Shown here in pieces: positions 49,463 to 62,246 of a stretch of DNA of 64,000 nucleotides. The position numbers were made by a program, and so were the translations under genes. Every line of letters begins with the position of its first letter. Positions within the stretch are counted from its first letter, which is position 1. Origin of the DNA: Membranipora membranacea (Eukaryota; Bryozoa; Gymnolaemata; Cheilostomatida; Membraniporidae); contig OU612075.1 in assembly GCA_914767715.1 (NCBI GenBank), forward strand, positions 4,526,001 through 4,590,000. Reading direction: 5' to 3'. The notes beneath the pieces are model-generated. The model did no database searches. It saw only the letters and a program-made list of their open reading frames with translations, and was not told the DNA's origin.

Positions 49463-52400
49463 AAAAGTATAAAGGAGCAGTAGAGCAGAGGAGCTAGTAA
49501 ATCATGGGCAGTTTAGTTGATGGCTTGCTTTCAGTTTCAATATAGCATAACCCATATGTAAATGGTATGCCCATCTCACAAGATTCATCAGTCAAACTTT
49601 TAGGGACGTTTTACTGTTTTGACAATCATAAGGGATTCAGTGATCACGTCCAATCTGTTATAAGTGGGATGGTTTCCATACTTTTCGAAAGGAGACAAGG
49701 AGATACTTGAAATGTTACAGAAACTATGCCTCAGAATTATGTTGCTATAAATGTAGAATGTCAAGATGAGCGGATTGTGGCATTGAGTTTATCAGAACTT
49801 GGGGTTTATCCGGACATATACTCCCTTAAGCATGTCGATAATGTAAGAAGGAACACCAGCCATCCGCTCCACCATATTCAGGACAGGCATTATCACAAAA
49901 TCCCAACCCTTCCTACATTTAACACTGCGCTTTGCGGAAAAAGCCTTTTATATAAATTCACCTGCCTTCTTATTGTTTCTTTTTGTTTTTGTTTTCAAAC
50001 ACAAGGTCTTGTTTGCTTATTGTAATGATCGGTGAAAAATAAAATTCATAATTTTAATAAATTTTGTTTTTCAAAGATATAAAGTGCTTTTGCCGCAAAC
50101 ACAAAGATGCTGCATTAGTAGAGAAGAAACCATAGCTGGCTATCTTGTTAAACTTTGAACAATGTTGGTGCATTACCGACAGACATAATTTAAACTATTC
50201 AAATATGTTCCAAGTTATTTGTGAAATGAAAATTGAGCAGCTGACAGACTCAACTGTAACATTAGAACTTAAAATTGTAGAAGGACTCGAACTCTCAACT
50301 CCTGCGGCGCCTATCGCATGACAGTGGGAAGCAATCCCGCTTTCCTGTTTAACTGTTTGCCCCATCTCAGTCTCACCATCCCAAATAATTCGATAAAACA
50401 TGGATCATTGATTGCTGCATATATCATTACCAGCAGATTAAAATGTTGATACTGACTTCAAAAGGTTTACCCATATGATGGACCGAATCAATTTCCACCG
50501 GCGATGTTTCAATGGTTTGCATGGTGTGGAAGAGTAAATTATGCAGAGTCAATTCCTCAGAACATCGAGTCAACAATGTGGTCGGTTCATACTAGTCTGT
50601 CTTGCTAGGTCCAAGAGGTAATTATAAGAGATAACTCACTAGGTCCATACATGAAGTTGGCTGAAGAACCTTCTGCTTGTCTTGGTGTTATCGAATGTTG
50701 TCATGACCAAAAACTGAAAAACAGCATGGATTTGCCCTAACTGTTGCCACTGTTAGCGTTAATCAGAGAAAAGCAGTTGCACAGGTTGATGTGAAAACTG
50801 TTGTAATACAATAAGTGGGTAATCATCAATCTAACATATAACCGAAGTTCCATCGAGAAATGTTTATTTGCAATCATAGTTTCATATGAAACCCTCATTA
50901 TGATTAAGCTCACAGGCTGAGAAACAGGGATTTCTCCATCTCTAATGCACTTTACTAAGTTGACAAGGCTTTTCTGACTAGTCTCTCTTCATTCCCAGTC
51001 ACAGCTGTCAACCTCAGGTAAGTGCACCTCTACCTACTTCAATGGTTTTAGCATCAGATTGCCAGTGTTTTCCTATCTTGACAAGCTTAGCAAGTCATCC
51101 TACTGATAAACATGGGGCAATTGCTTTAATAGAGAAAACACTTATATATTTTTGTGCACAAACTAACCAAAGGTGTCAGGTTCTTAGAATTGCTACTAAA
51201 GAACTGAAGATAAATTCATTTGTTGAGATACCCTCTCTCTCCAATGTGTATTCTTTGATCTATCTTACCTAACTGCAATCAGCTACTAAAACCAGAGAAG
51301 ATTGTCAGCCAAACATACATTGCCTGCTCAAAACCAAGGTCTTGGCTGTCACTGTGGAGGGGGGGGGGGGGGGCTTTCAATTCATTTCTGCCGCTAAAAT
51401 CACAATCTGATCGCTTGTAGCTGAGTGTGCAAGTTTTGTAAGGGGTCTCGTTCTCGAATCACTCACTCACTGAAATGCTCAACTCATCAAAATATACCAA
51501 CCACGCGTATCAAGACAATTTGAGTGTTTTAGTGTTTGATAACGTAACGCCACTAAGTCCTATTGCTGCCGCCTGAGCACTTTGACTATATCTCATGCAT
51601 CTATCAATACTGAAAGTGTTGTGACTATACATGTCCATTCCTGTTATGGCTGAAAGCAGCTGGATTTACTGGACGTCTAAAGCTCCATATCACCTAGTCT
51701 CAGTGGAGGGGGGCAACTCCGACGCTGTCAAACTGGATCAACATCTTATAAGAGAGTTTGGGATACAAGCATCCCAAACTGTCTAATCTAATTCACCAGA
51801 GGCTTCCAGGGTGTTACGTTTCAGTTCAATAATCCTCCGTAGGAGTTTTTTGTTCACTTTGCAGACTATATAGGCTACTTTGAGTGCACCATAACAGAAT
51901 ATTAAAGCTGGCTCAAAGGTCAAAGAGGTTGAAAAAGGAGATGCGAGATGAAAGAACATCAGAAATGGTTAAGAACACCAACGGCAATGAGTGAGTTGTG
52001 AAATCTACTGGTATCAACATGATCTCTTCAGTTGAAAACATCAGATAGGTAATTGTATAACCGATCAGCATGACGAATTCTCCGAAAAAGTAATGGTAGC
52101 CTTTTTTTGCATGCTGCAGGCGGCAAGCTAGCTAAGTATAATTAGCCTGTCTTGTCAAGCTTTGTTCGATACGGGAGTGGGAAGGGGGGGAACAGTCCCC
52201 ACACCTACCGAACAAAGCTTGTCAAGGCAGGCTAAGTATAATTATGAGAGCTTGTTTAGCATTTGATCAATTGGCATTCAAACTCGGCGTAGCTTAACTG
52301 CGATTATCCAATTGCCGTCTCATCTAACAAAATTGTCTATTCATTTTATTCTTCTGTCATCTGACTCTTCCTCTATATTTCAGTCGCAGTCAGTTGCTGA

Positions 52401-52510
52401 GCATTGTACTGTTGTTCTACAAGGCCTGTAGCTGGGTGTGTTTGAGAACAGTCTTATAATCGGGTTCACGCTGAGCAGTTGTATCCAGAATTACTTTGGG
52501 AGAGAATAAT
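49463..52510. other. Intergenic region before VWA gene 2
   Basis: No gene was recognised. It holds a minus-strand tRNA-like box B (GAGTTCGAGTCC, about 50275-50300), perhaps a SINE remnant. A G-run lies at 51358-51373, a half-copy of foldback family F1 near 51520-51590, a GAGTTTGGGAT hairpin near 51745-51785, and the inverted repeat at 52145-52242. Short open frames at 49726-50025 and 51042-51272 lack domains. Confidence 0.45.
52145..52242. repeat. Inverted repeat TAGCCTGTCTTGTCAAGCTTTG
   Basis: Arms AGCCTGTCTTGTCAAGCTTT and CAAAGCTTGTCAAGGCAGGC flank a G-rich centre. Looser relatives lie at 45100-45172 and near 39840-39870, so this is a small dispersed family. Confidence 0.75.
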
Positions 52511-55500
52511 ATGGCCATCAGAACTGTATCTCTAACTGTGGTAGGTTTGAGGCTTGTTCCTGTATGTATAAATGTATTAAAAGTTTCGTTTAATTTTCAT
52601 TGTTTTTATTTTTATTCATATGTTCGAAGTGAGTAATAATGCAGCTCTTAGATAATTAATTTAATTTGGTTGAAGTTTGTTGCACTGCACCATTTCCGAT
52701 GAAAGGTTGATCCTTTGTTTCTAGGTCTTGGTTGTCCTTGCTTATACCCGGGCTGACACATCACAAGGTAAGAACCCATTCTAAAAGCTAAACAGCATTG
52801 CATTTGTAATCATTTTTTATAGGGATTTTTGTATTACATAACAATGTATGAGAGCTCCTTCTTTTATAATTTGCTCTAAAGCAAAACTATCGACGCTATT
52901 TTTGGCAACATATTCATCATACATAAATTTGTGATAAAACACAGTCACATCAATAAAAATATATCACTGGTCAATGGGGGCTCTCATGTTTTTTTCTCGT
53001 CATCATTTGAGCGCAGATGGCATTATTTTCTATCAAGAATCAAGACCTTCATTCAGATTATTCCAAATGCGTTGATTCTGAAGTAAATCGGCAGCAATAC
53101 ATAATTTTGTTTTATGTGATTGTTTAATTTATCGTCAGTCAACAACGCAACACTTTTTCCATTGATATGAATTTATGGATCAGTAGTGAAATACATAGCG
53201 TGGCTATTTGTGGAGATATGCCAACAGTATAAAGCTTTGTGTTAGGATCTAAATAAAGCTAAAAATCTGGTAGCTTTCATGTTATGCATTGATTGACGTC
53301 CCAGTAACATCCTTCAAAAACTCAGGCAAGCTGCTTGACTAAAGTTTACAAGGGACTGCTATTTGCAATTCTGAACTTGTGGACCAATAAAAGATGAGAT
53401 ATGCAGTCCAGCAACCATACATGAATAGCCATAGGGTCAGGGTCAGATATGTTACCGTCATCCATATAGTATATATCAGTGCTTTTCTCCTTTTTTCTAA
53501 GAATGTGCCGGGAAGGAAGCCGACATTGTTCTGATCATTGATGAGTCATCCAGTATCTGGCCTCCTCACTTCAAGAATATGACCAGGTATAATTTTTGTT
53601 TTCAATCGCAATTGGTATCTCAATAATATGTCGTTGGACGATTATAATTAGATTGGCAGTGGCGACACATCGACTGGGGAGAAGTGTGAGACAAGTTATG
53701 ATAGCACACGGAACATTCAGATTTAGCTCCTTTTAATTATGCCTATTTTTGTCTTATAAATCCTGACCAACCAGTTTTTTTATTTTTGTGTACAGGCATG
53801 TGAGCATCCGTTTTTAACTATTTCTTCATTGTTCGCTAACTTGTCTCTTAGTCAACGTCTTTTCAACCATTGTAAAACATGATCTTACTTGCTTCCCTGC
53901 ACTGTTCAATTCAATAAAGTTTATATTAATATTGGTAATATATTATATTATATTATTATTATGAAGGTACTTCCTGCAGAACCTGGCCGGTAGATTCGAC
54001 ATCCGCCCAGATCACACTAGAATGGCTGCCGTCACGTTCTCTGACAATGTGGAGCACAGATTCTCTCTGAGTGATTACGAGAACGCTGAGGATGTGCAGA
54101 GCGCCATCGGCAGAATCACTCAACGTACTGGAAGTGAGTGTGATTTGATCTTGATTGGTTAATGAAATGGAGAGGCCGTGGTTCAATGGGGGGTATGGGT
54201 TTTTCAATCGAGACGTCCCGTGTTTGATTCTCGGCAGATCATGGTGGTGTCAGGAAGGGCATCTGACCTCAAATGCTCCTGTGCCAGATCAGTACACAGT
54301 CAGTACTGATACCGGGAAAGAAAAAACCAATCAACATCAAGGTTTCTCACACAGTATCACAGGGTATCGAGACTATAAAATGGACGCAAGTTTTTTATTA
54401 ATGGAAAAAAAAACATGATAAATGGTAGCATTCAGATTTTCCATAATATTCCTGTCCTAATCTTGTAGGCAAAATGTGTTCTGTAACCCTACACAACAAA
54501 TTACTCAGTCAATGAAAAGCAATTTTAAAAATTGCGGTAAAGATATCATTTTTACTCCTACTCCTATTTATATAAAATGATCTCAATTAAATTGTTGCGC
54601 AAAATCACAGATTTACAGATTTATTTATAATCCACTGTTGAATTACCCTGAGGTATTAAATAAAACAGTTGGTGAGCTCTGGTAAAAAATAAAATTGGAT
54701 ATCATAAAATCATAAAAAAATTGTAGCACCATCAAGGAAAAAAGATTTTCTGCGTTTTGCAGTATACGCCTTGACTAAAGAATTGTCCTTCAGTCGACTC
54801 GAATGTCTATACAGTGACGACTGCCTCTCAGGGACTAACATGTGGAGCCTATGCCTGCAGTTGCTGGCTATCTTGATAAAATGATTCTGATAAAGTGCTT
54901 CACTAAAAAGTCTTAACTCAGGAATGGCTAGTGCTGATAGTCTCTCAGAATAATTCTCTATGTGGGGTAAAATAACTCTAGTGCACAATTTCTGAAATCG
55001 TTCCAAAGACTTCAGCTGAATGTCAGTTAACATGGGAAAAAAAGGAGGAATACAATAAGTAAGGATTGATCGTATGTTGGCAACATAGAAAAGGACAGGT
55101 TTGTTACAAGACACACCAAAACATTTCAGCTGTAGCTGACTAAAAAAATTCTTTTGGGCTTTATCAAGCACATAGCCGATATGGGTATGAAAATTCAAAT
55201 ACTGATCTATGATAACTCCCAAAAATTTCCAAAAACTCCATCAAACTGGTTCATGTGTTGACGACTATTGGGCGAGGCAAAGCTACGGGATCGCCTTAAT
55301 AACACTAAATTTGAGATGTTGGTTGGTAAATTGTCAAGTGGTCATGATGGTTTAACCAGTCATGCTACAACCCTCATATTGTATTAGATTTAAAATGTAC
55401 TGCATACTGGTATCTGAGAGCAATACTAAATTTGGTAGCGCCATAACAACAAAATTTTGATATAAGCGCAGTATGGCCAAACAAGGGTGTGTTATTCATT

Positions 55501-58500
55501 ATAGCGGCAATTTGTATGGTGGCCCTAAGCAATTGCTATGATTCATAAGTTGGCAGTGAAATTCTGAGAATGAAAATTTGATCTCTATTGCTAAAAATAA
55601 TCATGTTAAATACCTGGCGTTAAACTACCACGCAATCGGCTACTGTTGCATTGACGCCGAGTGAAAATAACTTTTTGCCGATGATTAGATGACTATGTTT
55701 TCACTTTCTTTTGTCTAAAGATTCCATATATTTTTATTACACGCATCTTAGGAACAACTACAAATTAATGGGGCCCCACGCATGCCACGAAATTCCCTAC
55801 AAATTATTTACAAATCAAAATGTGGTGTGCTTGTAAAATATGCTATCTCGTATGGAATGCATCTTGCATGGAATATGATATCTTGAAAACCATTGATGTT
55901 GTTTATTACCCTGCAAAATATTTTATAGCCTGAGATTTTATTTTTGATAATAGATTGCCACTACAAAAATGTGTGATGACCTAATTCACTGATGTCAGCC
56001 ATTTGTACAGGGTGGTGTAGTGATTAGGATTTGAGCTTCTCAATATGAGAGTAGCAAGTTCGAATCCCGGTCACTACCCGTGCTGCTAATTGAGGTGAGC
56101 TCTCCATGCACTACCCTCGTTTGCCCAAGCTTACCTTGTACAAGGGTACACTAAATAGATGAGATCAACGTAATGTAAACTAATTTGTTCTCCTGGACGA
56201 ACGTGGCACTGAATCGCAATTAAGTTTATATTGTTATTATTATAAGTATTACTATTATGACATGGTGTTTATTATTATTACTATTATTAATATTATAACA
56301 TGGTGTTATGCTTCAGATACGAGGACTGATAAAGCTTTAGAATATGTCAGAGACACCATACTGGCAGAGGCGAGAGCTAAGGTACCAAAGATTGTACTGC
56401 TAATCACAGACGGAGGAAGTGATAAGACTGAGATCACTAAAAGTCAGGCGCAACTTTTACGTGATCAGCGAAATGCCACCATCTTTGTGGTCGCAATCAG
56501 CAACAAGGTGAGTACCATATATATATATATATTGCATGCATTTATACATTTATTCATTTATATATAGTATACTTTATTCAATTGAAATTTTGGGCGGCAA
56601 ACAAAGTGGAATGAATAGTACATATTATGTAGGTTTTGTAGCATGTTGTAAGCTTCAATGTGATTTGTGTAGATAACACAGTGACAGCGATTTTGGATAA
56701 ACGAATTGTGGTGTAACTGCTCGAAAAGGATTGTAAATAGCAAGAGAAATCTTCAAAACATGTTTTTACTCCCCAATATACCCAACACCATACAAATACA
56801 TAGTTTCTCTTAGATTAAAGGTTGAGTCTAGTAGTATACTGTGCTTATAAAATATGATTCACGCTCTTGTATTTTCTCTTGCACGTTCTCATTATGTAGA
56901 TTAATATGGATGAGATTGAATCGGTGGCTTCAAAACCGACTGAGAACCATGTCTTCCAGCTGGATTCATTCAATGACCTCACAGATTCTCTGGTGGAGCA
57001 GCTGGTACATTCTGCCTGTATGAAAGAAGAGGGTAGGTACACGAGCGGTGGACCTTTAAGTGGACCTTTAAGTGGACCTTTAAGTGGACCTTTAAGTAGA
57101 CCTTTAATAAGAGGACCTTTAAGTGGCTCATGTATCGGCTCATGTATTAGCTCCCATTGGCTGACCAATGACCTGGAAAATACACCAATGTCTGGCTAAT
57201 GAGAACCAAAACATGTCATGACAACGAGAATACGAAGCCAAAGAATTTGAGGTTCGTTATCAATTTGATACATTCTCACAATTCATACAAACATTCAAAT
57301 TGATTTCATTTTTGCCATGGACGTCAAACCATGTTTATTATGGTGAAGCGCGCTTTTCAGTTTAAGCTGCCATATTGACAGTATTCTGAATTAAAAAGAT
57401 AGCAAAAAACTAAAAAAAACTAGCCGTTGCAGAGTTTTGGGGGCTCTAACTTTATCATGACCAGCCATTACACATGTTGATCACATTTCATCCAATAAAA
57501 AGGTCACATATTATTTCCATATTGCAGAGTGCACGTCGGCGGTGACTGATGTTGTGTTTGTTCTGGGATCAGCTTCACAGAACATGATAGGAGCCATGCA
57601 GACACTGGATTTGGTACAGGAGATCATATCAGATAACAACACTTTAGTGAGGTGAGACGAATGTGTGAAATGCTGGGACCTGTTCCAATTAGAACAGTCA
57701 CTAGCATTGGTCACTAAAACCGGCAATTTATATAAAAACGTAATTTATATAAGATAAATCAATAACCATAGTGACTGCTATTGAAAACCATGGTTATTGA
57801 ATCAGTTTTTACGACAACTTGTCTTGCATTTGGATAGGCACAGCACACATAATAATTACTTATGTTTTCTACACGATCTGCATGACATAGTCCATAACAC
57901 AATGCTATGAGTGAACGACTAGTTAGTGACTGTTCGAACCATGGTTCTAACTGAAACTGGACCCTGGGTTGCAAAGTGGATTAACTGCTTTCCTGCAACT
58001 AAATCCAATACTTGCATCCCGAGCTAATTTTGGTTTTCATTAATATGATCTCATTGAGAATCCCAGAGTATTGTGGATTGTGGGGCACTTAGATGCAGTG
58101 ATTCTTAATTTCCTGCCCTACCCAATTCAGGGTGCAGTCAATGTCCAAGTATATCTGCATTTACCTTCACCTTCGACTTGATCCAAAGCGTCCACCTTAC
58201 AGGGCGCACATGAATAACTATACCTTCAGTGCGTCGTGGTTTGGTTTGTAGATGGGGTTATGTGGTTTTGCTGTGGGTAAACTGCTGAGTTGTTTATATG
58301 TTCAAATTACCTTTCCAGCTTTTCATGGTAAGCCTAAGACCTCATTATGCGTTTGGTTTCAGTGCGACAGAGGTTAGATTTGGACTGGTGTGTGACATCG
58401 ACCTGGGATTTGACCTCAACACCTATTTTGATAAGCCAGCCATGCTAGATCACCTGCAGAGTAAGAAGTCTCGCATGACTGCCGCTGACCACATCGACTA

Positions 58501-60050
58501 CATGACTAAGTTCAGCTTCAACGACAACAACGGTGACAGACCAGATGTAAGTATCAAGGTCACTGATATATATTATATAGATGAGGGGAACTTATCTGAC
58601 CATGAACAAGAATATGGCTATTTATGTTTGGTTGCTGGACAGCATTTCTCCTCTTTGATTGGTCCACAAGTTCAGGATCTATTATAGCTGACCCTTGTAA
58701 ACTTTTGTCAAGCAGCTTCCCTGTGTTTTCAGTCTGCGCATGTGCGAACTGTTGAGGCATACGTTCGTCTCTGCAGCATAGGGCTTGAACTAATTCACCT
58801 AGTCTGAGTACCAAAATTGGGAAAACAATGGAAACCCATATTTTGGAAATATTTGGGCCTAAATGGAACACTGGTTTTGATATCTCATAACCTTGAACCC
58901 TGGGAGTTGCCTTTCTTGATGGAAGGCAGCGCCACCACTCCTGTGCTGCAGAGATAGACTATGTCACAAGGCTATCCTGCAAGCAGAATGCTGTGTTTTA
59001 GAAGGTTGTTACTGGTACGCATTGATGTGAATTTATGGATCAGTGGTAAAATACATAGCATGGCTCTTTGTGGAGATATGCCATCAGTATATAAATTTGT
59101 GTCAGTAACTGGAAGAAGCTTAAAATTCTCGCAGCTTTTACATTATGCATTGATTGACTTCCCAGTACAAACCTTCAAAATCTCAGGCACACTGCTTTAC
59201 AAAAATTCTGAACTTGTGGACCAATTAAAGATGAGAAATAAATAAATAGCCATACACTTGTTCTGGGTCAGATATGTACCCCTCATCCATATAATATATA
59301 TCAGTGTCATCCCGAGGAAAGGGGAATTTCACTTAAGAACCGCACTAGCCATCCTTTTGGTTGACGTGTGTTTTACCAAGAAATACTTTGCGCTAGACCG
59401 GGACAATTCTATGCTAATTAAATGATTAATTTGGGCCATAGGTATGATTATACCTAAAGTCTGCCCCCCCCTCCCTGACTTTTGCCTGCCCCCCTTGCCT
59501 GACGGCCCCCAGCCGGGAAACCTTACCACACCTCCAGTCTATAAGATGCGAGATACTAATATGGTGATGATCAGTTCAGTTATTCTGCTTTTTGAGCCTT
59601 TTCTGTGAGCATTGTTCTGATTCTTGCTGTTACCACATATATTAGTCCTCTTTATTCAAAAGAGAAAATGACCTTGTATCAGAAAATATTTTGAAAAAAA
59701 TGTGCTGAATTTTACAGGTAAGGAACCTGGGTGTAGTTATTCTTGACGAGGCATCAGAAGATCCATCTGCCACCATTGCTGCCGCACAGAGAGCAAAGGA
59801 TGCTGGGATAGAGATCCTCGCTGTCTCTATCGGAAAGAGAGTCAGTGATATGGAAATCACATCCATCGCCAGCCAGCCTGCCGAGAAGTATAAAATCACA
59901 CTGTCCGACTACTCCGAGCCAGAGGTGGCTAGCTTGAAGAAAAGATATGTTGAAGTTATCTGCTCCAAAGCTGCTGCACCTTCCGAAGGTGTCAATAAGA
60001 GGTTCGATGCACGAGAGCTGCTTGAGTACTTGATGAGAAAACAACTCTAA
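52511..60050 (+). CDS. Secreted protein with two VWA domains (VWA gene 2)
   Basis: Nine exons: 52511-52540, 52725-52767, 53502-53586, 53967-54133, 56317-56507, 56900-57032, 57528-57651, 58363-58546 and 59718-60050; 429 aa. Paralogue of the gene at 37495 with the same phases. The signal peptide is split over exons 1-2 (MAIRTVSLTV/VLVVLAYTRA). Domain 1 has DESSS (D38, S40, S42), NTRTDKAL and LITDGG (D140), so the metal site looks intact. Domain 2 reads DVVFVLGSAS and NLGVVILDEAS, again without the first Asp. The C-terminus is about 29 residues longer than in the paralogue and charged (GVNKRFDARELLEYL). Odd: an extra intron (53587-53966) splits the exon that is single in gene 1. Introns hold a SINE, a LINE fragment and MITEs. 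Intron 6 opens with a 12-bp tandem repeat readable in frame. Poly(A) signal at 60379. A role in adhesion or matrix is inferred. Confidence 0.92.
53160..53481 (+). mobile_element. GATATGAATTTATGG MITE next to exon 3
   Basis: A near-full copy (start CATTGATATGAATTTATGG, end ATATATCAGTG) fills the end of intron 2 of VWA gene 2. It stops 20 bases before exon 3, so the polypyrimidine tract and acceptor lie just outside it. Confidence 0.8.
54165..54330 (+). repeat. tRNA-derived SINE-like sequence
   Basis: The stretch starts GCCGTGGTTCAATGG (box A-like), has GTGTTTGATTCTCGGC (box B-like), and the short stem GCCG/CGGC could pair. A non-tRNA part follows with CAGGAAGGGCATCTGACC. It begins about 30 bases after exon 4 of VWA gene 2. 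It is too diverged to be a working tRNA. Confidence 0.5.
54710..55222 (-). mobile_element. LINE reverse transcriptase fragment (C-terminal part)
   Basis: An open frame of 170 codons lies antisense in intron 4 of VWA gene 2. It begins MGVIIDQYLNFHTHI and continues with RSILTYCIPPF and LKSLERFQKLCTRVILP. This is the arrangement downstream of the reverse-transcriptase core in CR1/jockey-like non-LTR retrotransposons. The catalytic part is not present in frame, so it is a 5'-truncated or decayed insertion. Confidence 0.78.
56010..56260 (+). mobile_element. tRNA-derived SINE
   Basis: A 70-base tRNA-like head has box A (TGGTGTAGTGATTAGG) and box B (AGTTCGAATCCC). Its ends GGGTGGT and ACTACCC can pair as a seven-base acceptor stem. 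An unrelated body and a tail of TTATTATTA repeats follow, reaching nearly to exon 5 of VWA gene 2. Mismatched inner stems and the attached body and tail mark a SINE and not a tRNA gene. Confidence 0.8.
57048..57125 (+). repeat. 12-bp tandem repeat GGACCTTTAAGT
   Basis: About five to six units start 16 bases into intron 6 of VWA gene 2. They stay in frame with exon 6 and would code for GPLS repeats if the intron were kept. Confidence 0.85.
58561..58700 (-). repeat. Reverse partial GATATGAATTTATGG MITE
   Basis: The stretch starts CACTGATATATATTATATAG 14 bases after the donor of exon 8 of VWA gene 2 and continues GGTCCACAAGTTCAG, the complement of the 3' half of the family at 32300. The other half is missing. 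Confidence 0.7.
59020..59306 (+). mobile_element. GATATGAATTTATGG MITE in intron 8
   Basis: A near-full copy runs from CATTGATGTGAATTTATGGA to ATATATATCAGTG. It lies in the same intron as the reverse partial copy at 58561. Confidence 0.78.
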
Positions 60051-60378
60051 ATCATGATTCTGATTGTGTGTCTGAATATCTATATATATGTTTTTAATGC
60101 AACAACCATCATCCGAAGATGTTCTCCCTGATGTTGCCACTGCAATCATCAGGTATTCTTTCCAATCACGTATTCTTTAAATCACGTATCCTTTGCACTT
60201 TAATGCATATTATTTTAAAATTCACTTTCTTTAACTGGAAGGTTTTTATTTAAACGATGACATTTAACACTCAGTGGCCTTAATTAATTACAGTTTATAT
60301 ACATTTGAGATGGACTATCCACATTATTTTTTCTGAGAGGGAGACAACCCTTCAATTGCAATTTATTACGAGATTATC

Positions 60379-60384
60379 AATAAA
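60379..60384 (+). promoter_or_regulatory. Poly(A) signal of VWA gene 2
   Basis: AATAAA lies about 330 bases after the stop codon ending at 60050. It is the first canonical signal I saw on this strand after the gene. Confidence 0.5.
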
Positions 60385-62163
60385 CACCAATCACTAAAAA
60401 GCCTCATGTATTATAAACATAGTTGATGGTTTAGACTTAGAGCATAAAAAGTCTTTATCGGTACAATAATGAAGTAAACAGTAAAAAAATTGTAGGGTTT
60501 GACCAAAGAACTAAGTTCATTGGTTTGACCAGCTATATGTTCAAGTACATTCAAGTAATTACAGCTAAAGGATCAAAGTTTTCTCAGTTGCACTATCATA
60601 GATTGCACATTGCTATGTTAATGAATGCTTTCTAGCATGAAAGCTATCACTAGTCAGAGATTGATACACTAAAAGTCTTACTAACAGATGAATGTTCTAG
60701 ACTCTAGAGTAAGCTGCTAGAGTAGTCAATCAGTATTTCAGAGACAGGAACAAGCTGCAGTTTGTTTATTTCCCATTCAGGAGATTTTGATGTTGTAATG
60801 GCTTTACTACACTGTGAAATGGCTCATTAGAGAAAGACCCTTGTCCCTGCAGAAGTGGCACATGATGGTCGGTGAGCAATAATTAGTTGCAGTTGAAGTA
60901 GACGCTGTGACTGTTGTGTTCCTACCTATCTATCTGGCATCTACACACAATTTTTTACTGCACATATCGCACATACTCCTACATGCCTTTCGGGAGAAAT
61001 GGGCTGGAGTACTCGTGTTTATGAGACCTGATACTACTGATACTAATACTTTACTGAGTTATTCAAAGAAGAAACTAAGATGTCTCTGCGGTAAGGATTT
61101 GAAAGATTGACATTTATTGAGTCATTGACAAAAGATTAACCAGAACTCAATCACTGTGGATGGAATTTGGCTATAATAGAGGGGAGGACACTTATCCCCA
61201 TCCTCTAACTCGATGAACCTTTTCTCACTAACTACTGCTAGGATTTAGGAATAATTGATCAATGATCAGGATGATATTTTTGATTATACTAATGCACATT
61301 AGGGATGTATCATTATGTATTACTAATATTACTCAGTGATAATCAGCTGTGCCCTCTCAACGGTAGCAGACAACTTCTAATTGACTACTACAATTATTAA
61401 AAACTCACTAACAAGCAAGGAGTTTGGGAGTCTCAAACTCCCTGCTATGCTACAAGCAGGGAGTTATACACCAAACTCCCTGCTACAAGGGTCCCAGCAA
61501 CGGGCCATGTAAGACCAACAACCTTAACACGCACGCTGTGTTGCATAGGGTGGCAATGGTGGAGTGGACTGTGCTATGGGACGAGAGTACTGAATAGCTG
61601 GCATGCTAATTAGCGCTAACAACCCATTCTATTTTCGGGATGGTGAGAGTCACTGCAAGGCTATTGATGCCGCAGGAGATATAGGTTCAATTCCAATTGA
61701 GGGAGTTTTTTAAGGTTGATTGTTCCAGTCTCAGCACCCTCGGGTGTATACCACTTCTTACAATATGTTAATAGACTTATTAGTCTATTATCATGACTAA
61801 CCTGTACTCCGTCCTGCTCTGGGTAGAGTTGAGTATCAGATAAAACATTAGTGATAGAAAGTGCGCTATACTGAGGATGGTTTATCGTACAAGAAATGGC
61901 AGAACTTTTGACTCTCTTATAGGCTTCACTAACTATCTGTGCTATAATTTCGACGGGGTGCGGGGGGGGAGTGGACAAGTTTTCTGATGGTTGGATGAGG
62001 AAGTTTTGTGCAGTCGATCGGAGCTTCTCATTGATTCCGATATAATTACCGCACACTTCTCAAAAGAGTCCTCATAATCTCCTTCGCTGTATATATTTGA
62101 GGCTTGAAAGTATATTTTTGTTTTGTCTTGAATTGAATAGAGGCAGGTCACTGATTTTGAAGG

Positions 62164-62170
62164 TATATAA
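62164..62170 (+). promoter_or_regulatory. TATA box of the Ly6-like gene
   Basis: TATATAA lies 77 bases before the start codon at 62247, a spacing close to that of genes A and B. Confidence 0.55.
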
Positions 62171-62246
62171 CATCGAGAACTGGTTTATTGCATCTCACTT
62201 GTTGTTGGATTTAGAACTTGAACACATTCAGCATCCTTACATCATC

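Larger units (their letters stand above)
60051..62246. other. Intergenic region before the Ly6-like gene
   Basis: The VWA gene 2 poly(A) signal is at 60379. Hairpins built on GGGAGTTTGG lie at about 61415-61490. A tRNA-like box B (AGGTTCAATTCC) near 61682 and a shared tail (GTTCCAGTCTCAGCACCCTC, also near 35060) suggest a SINE at about 61630-61770. Minus-strand frames at 62151-61942 and 62056-61661 overlap across a G-run. The second has a good donor (CAG/GTTAGT at about 61803), but no domain is recognised. Confidence 0.45.

Noticed and set aside
56010-56081. Functional tRNA gene
   Set aside because: Boxes A and B and an acceptor stem are present, but the inner stems do not pair properly and a SINE body and tail follow.
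57048-57125. CRISPR array
   Set aside because: The 12-base units are adjacent without spacers and lie in an animal intron; they are a simple tandem repeat.
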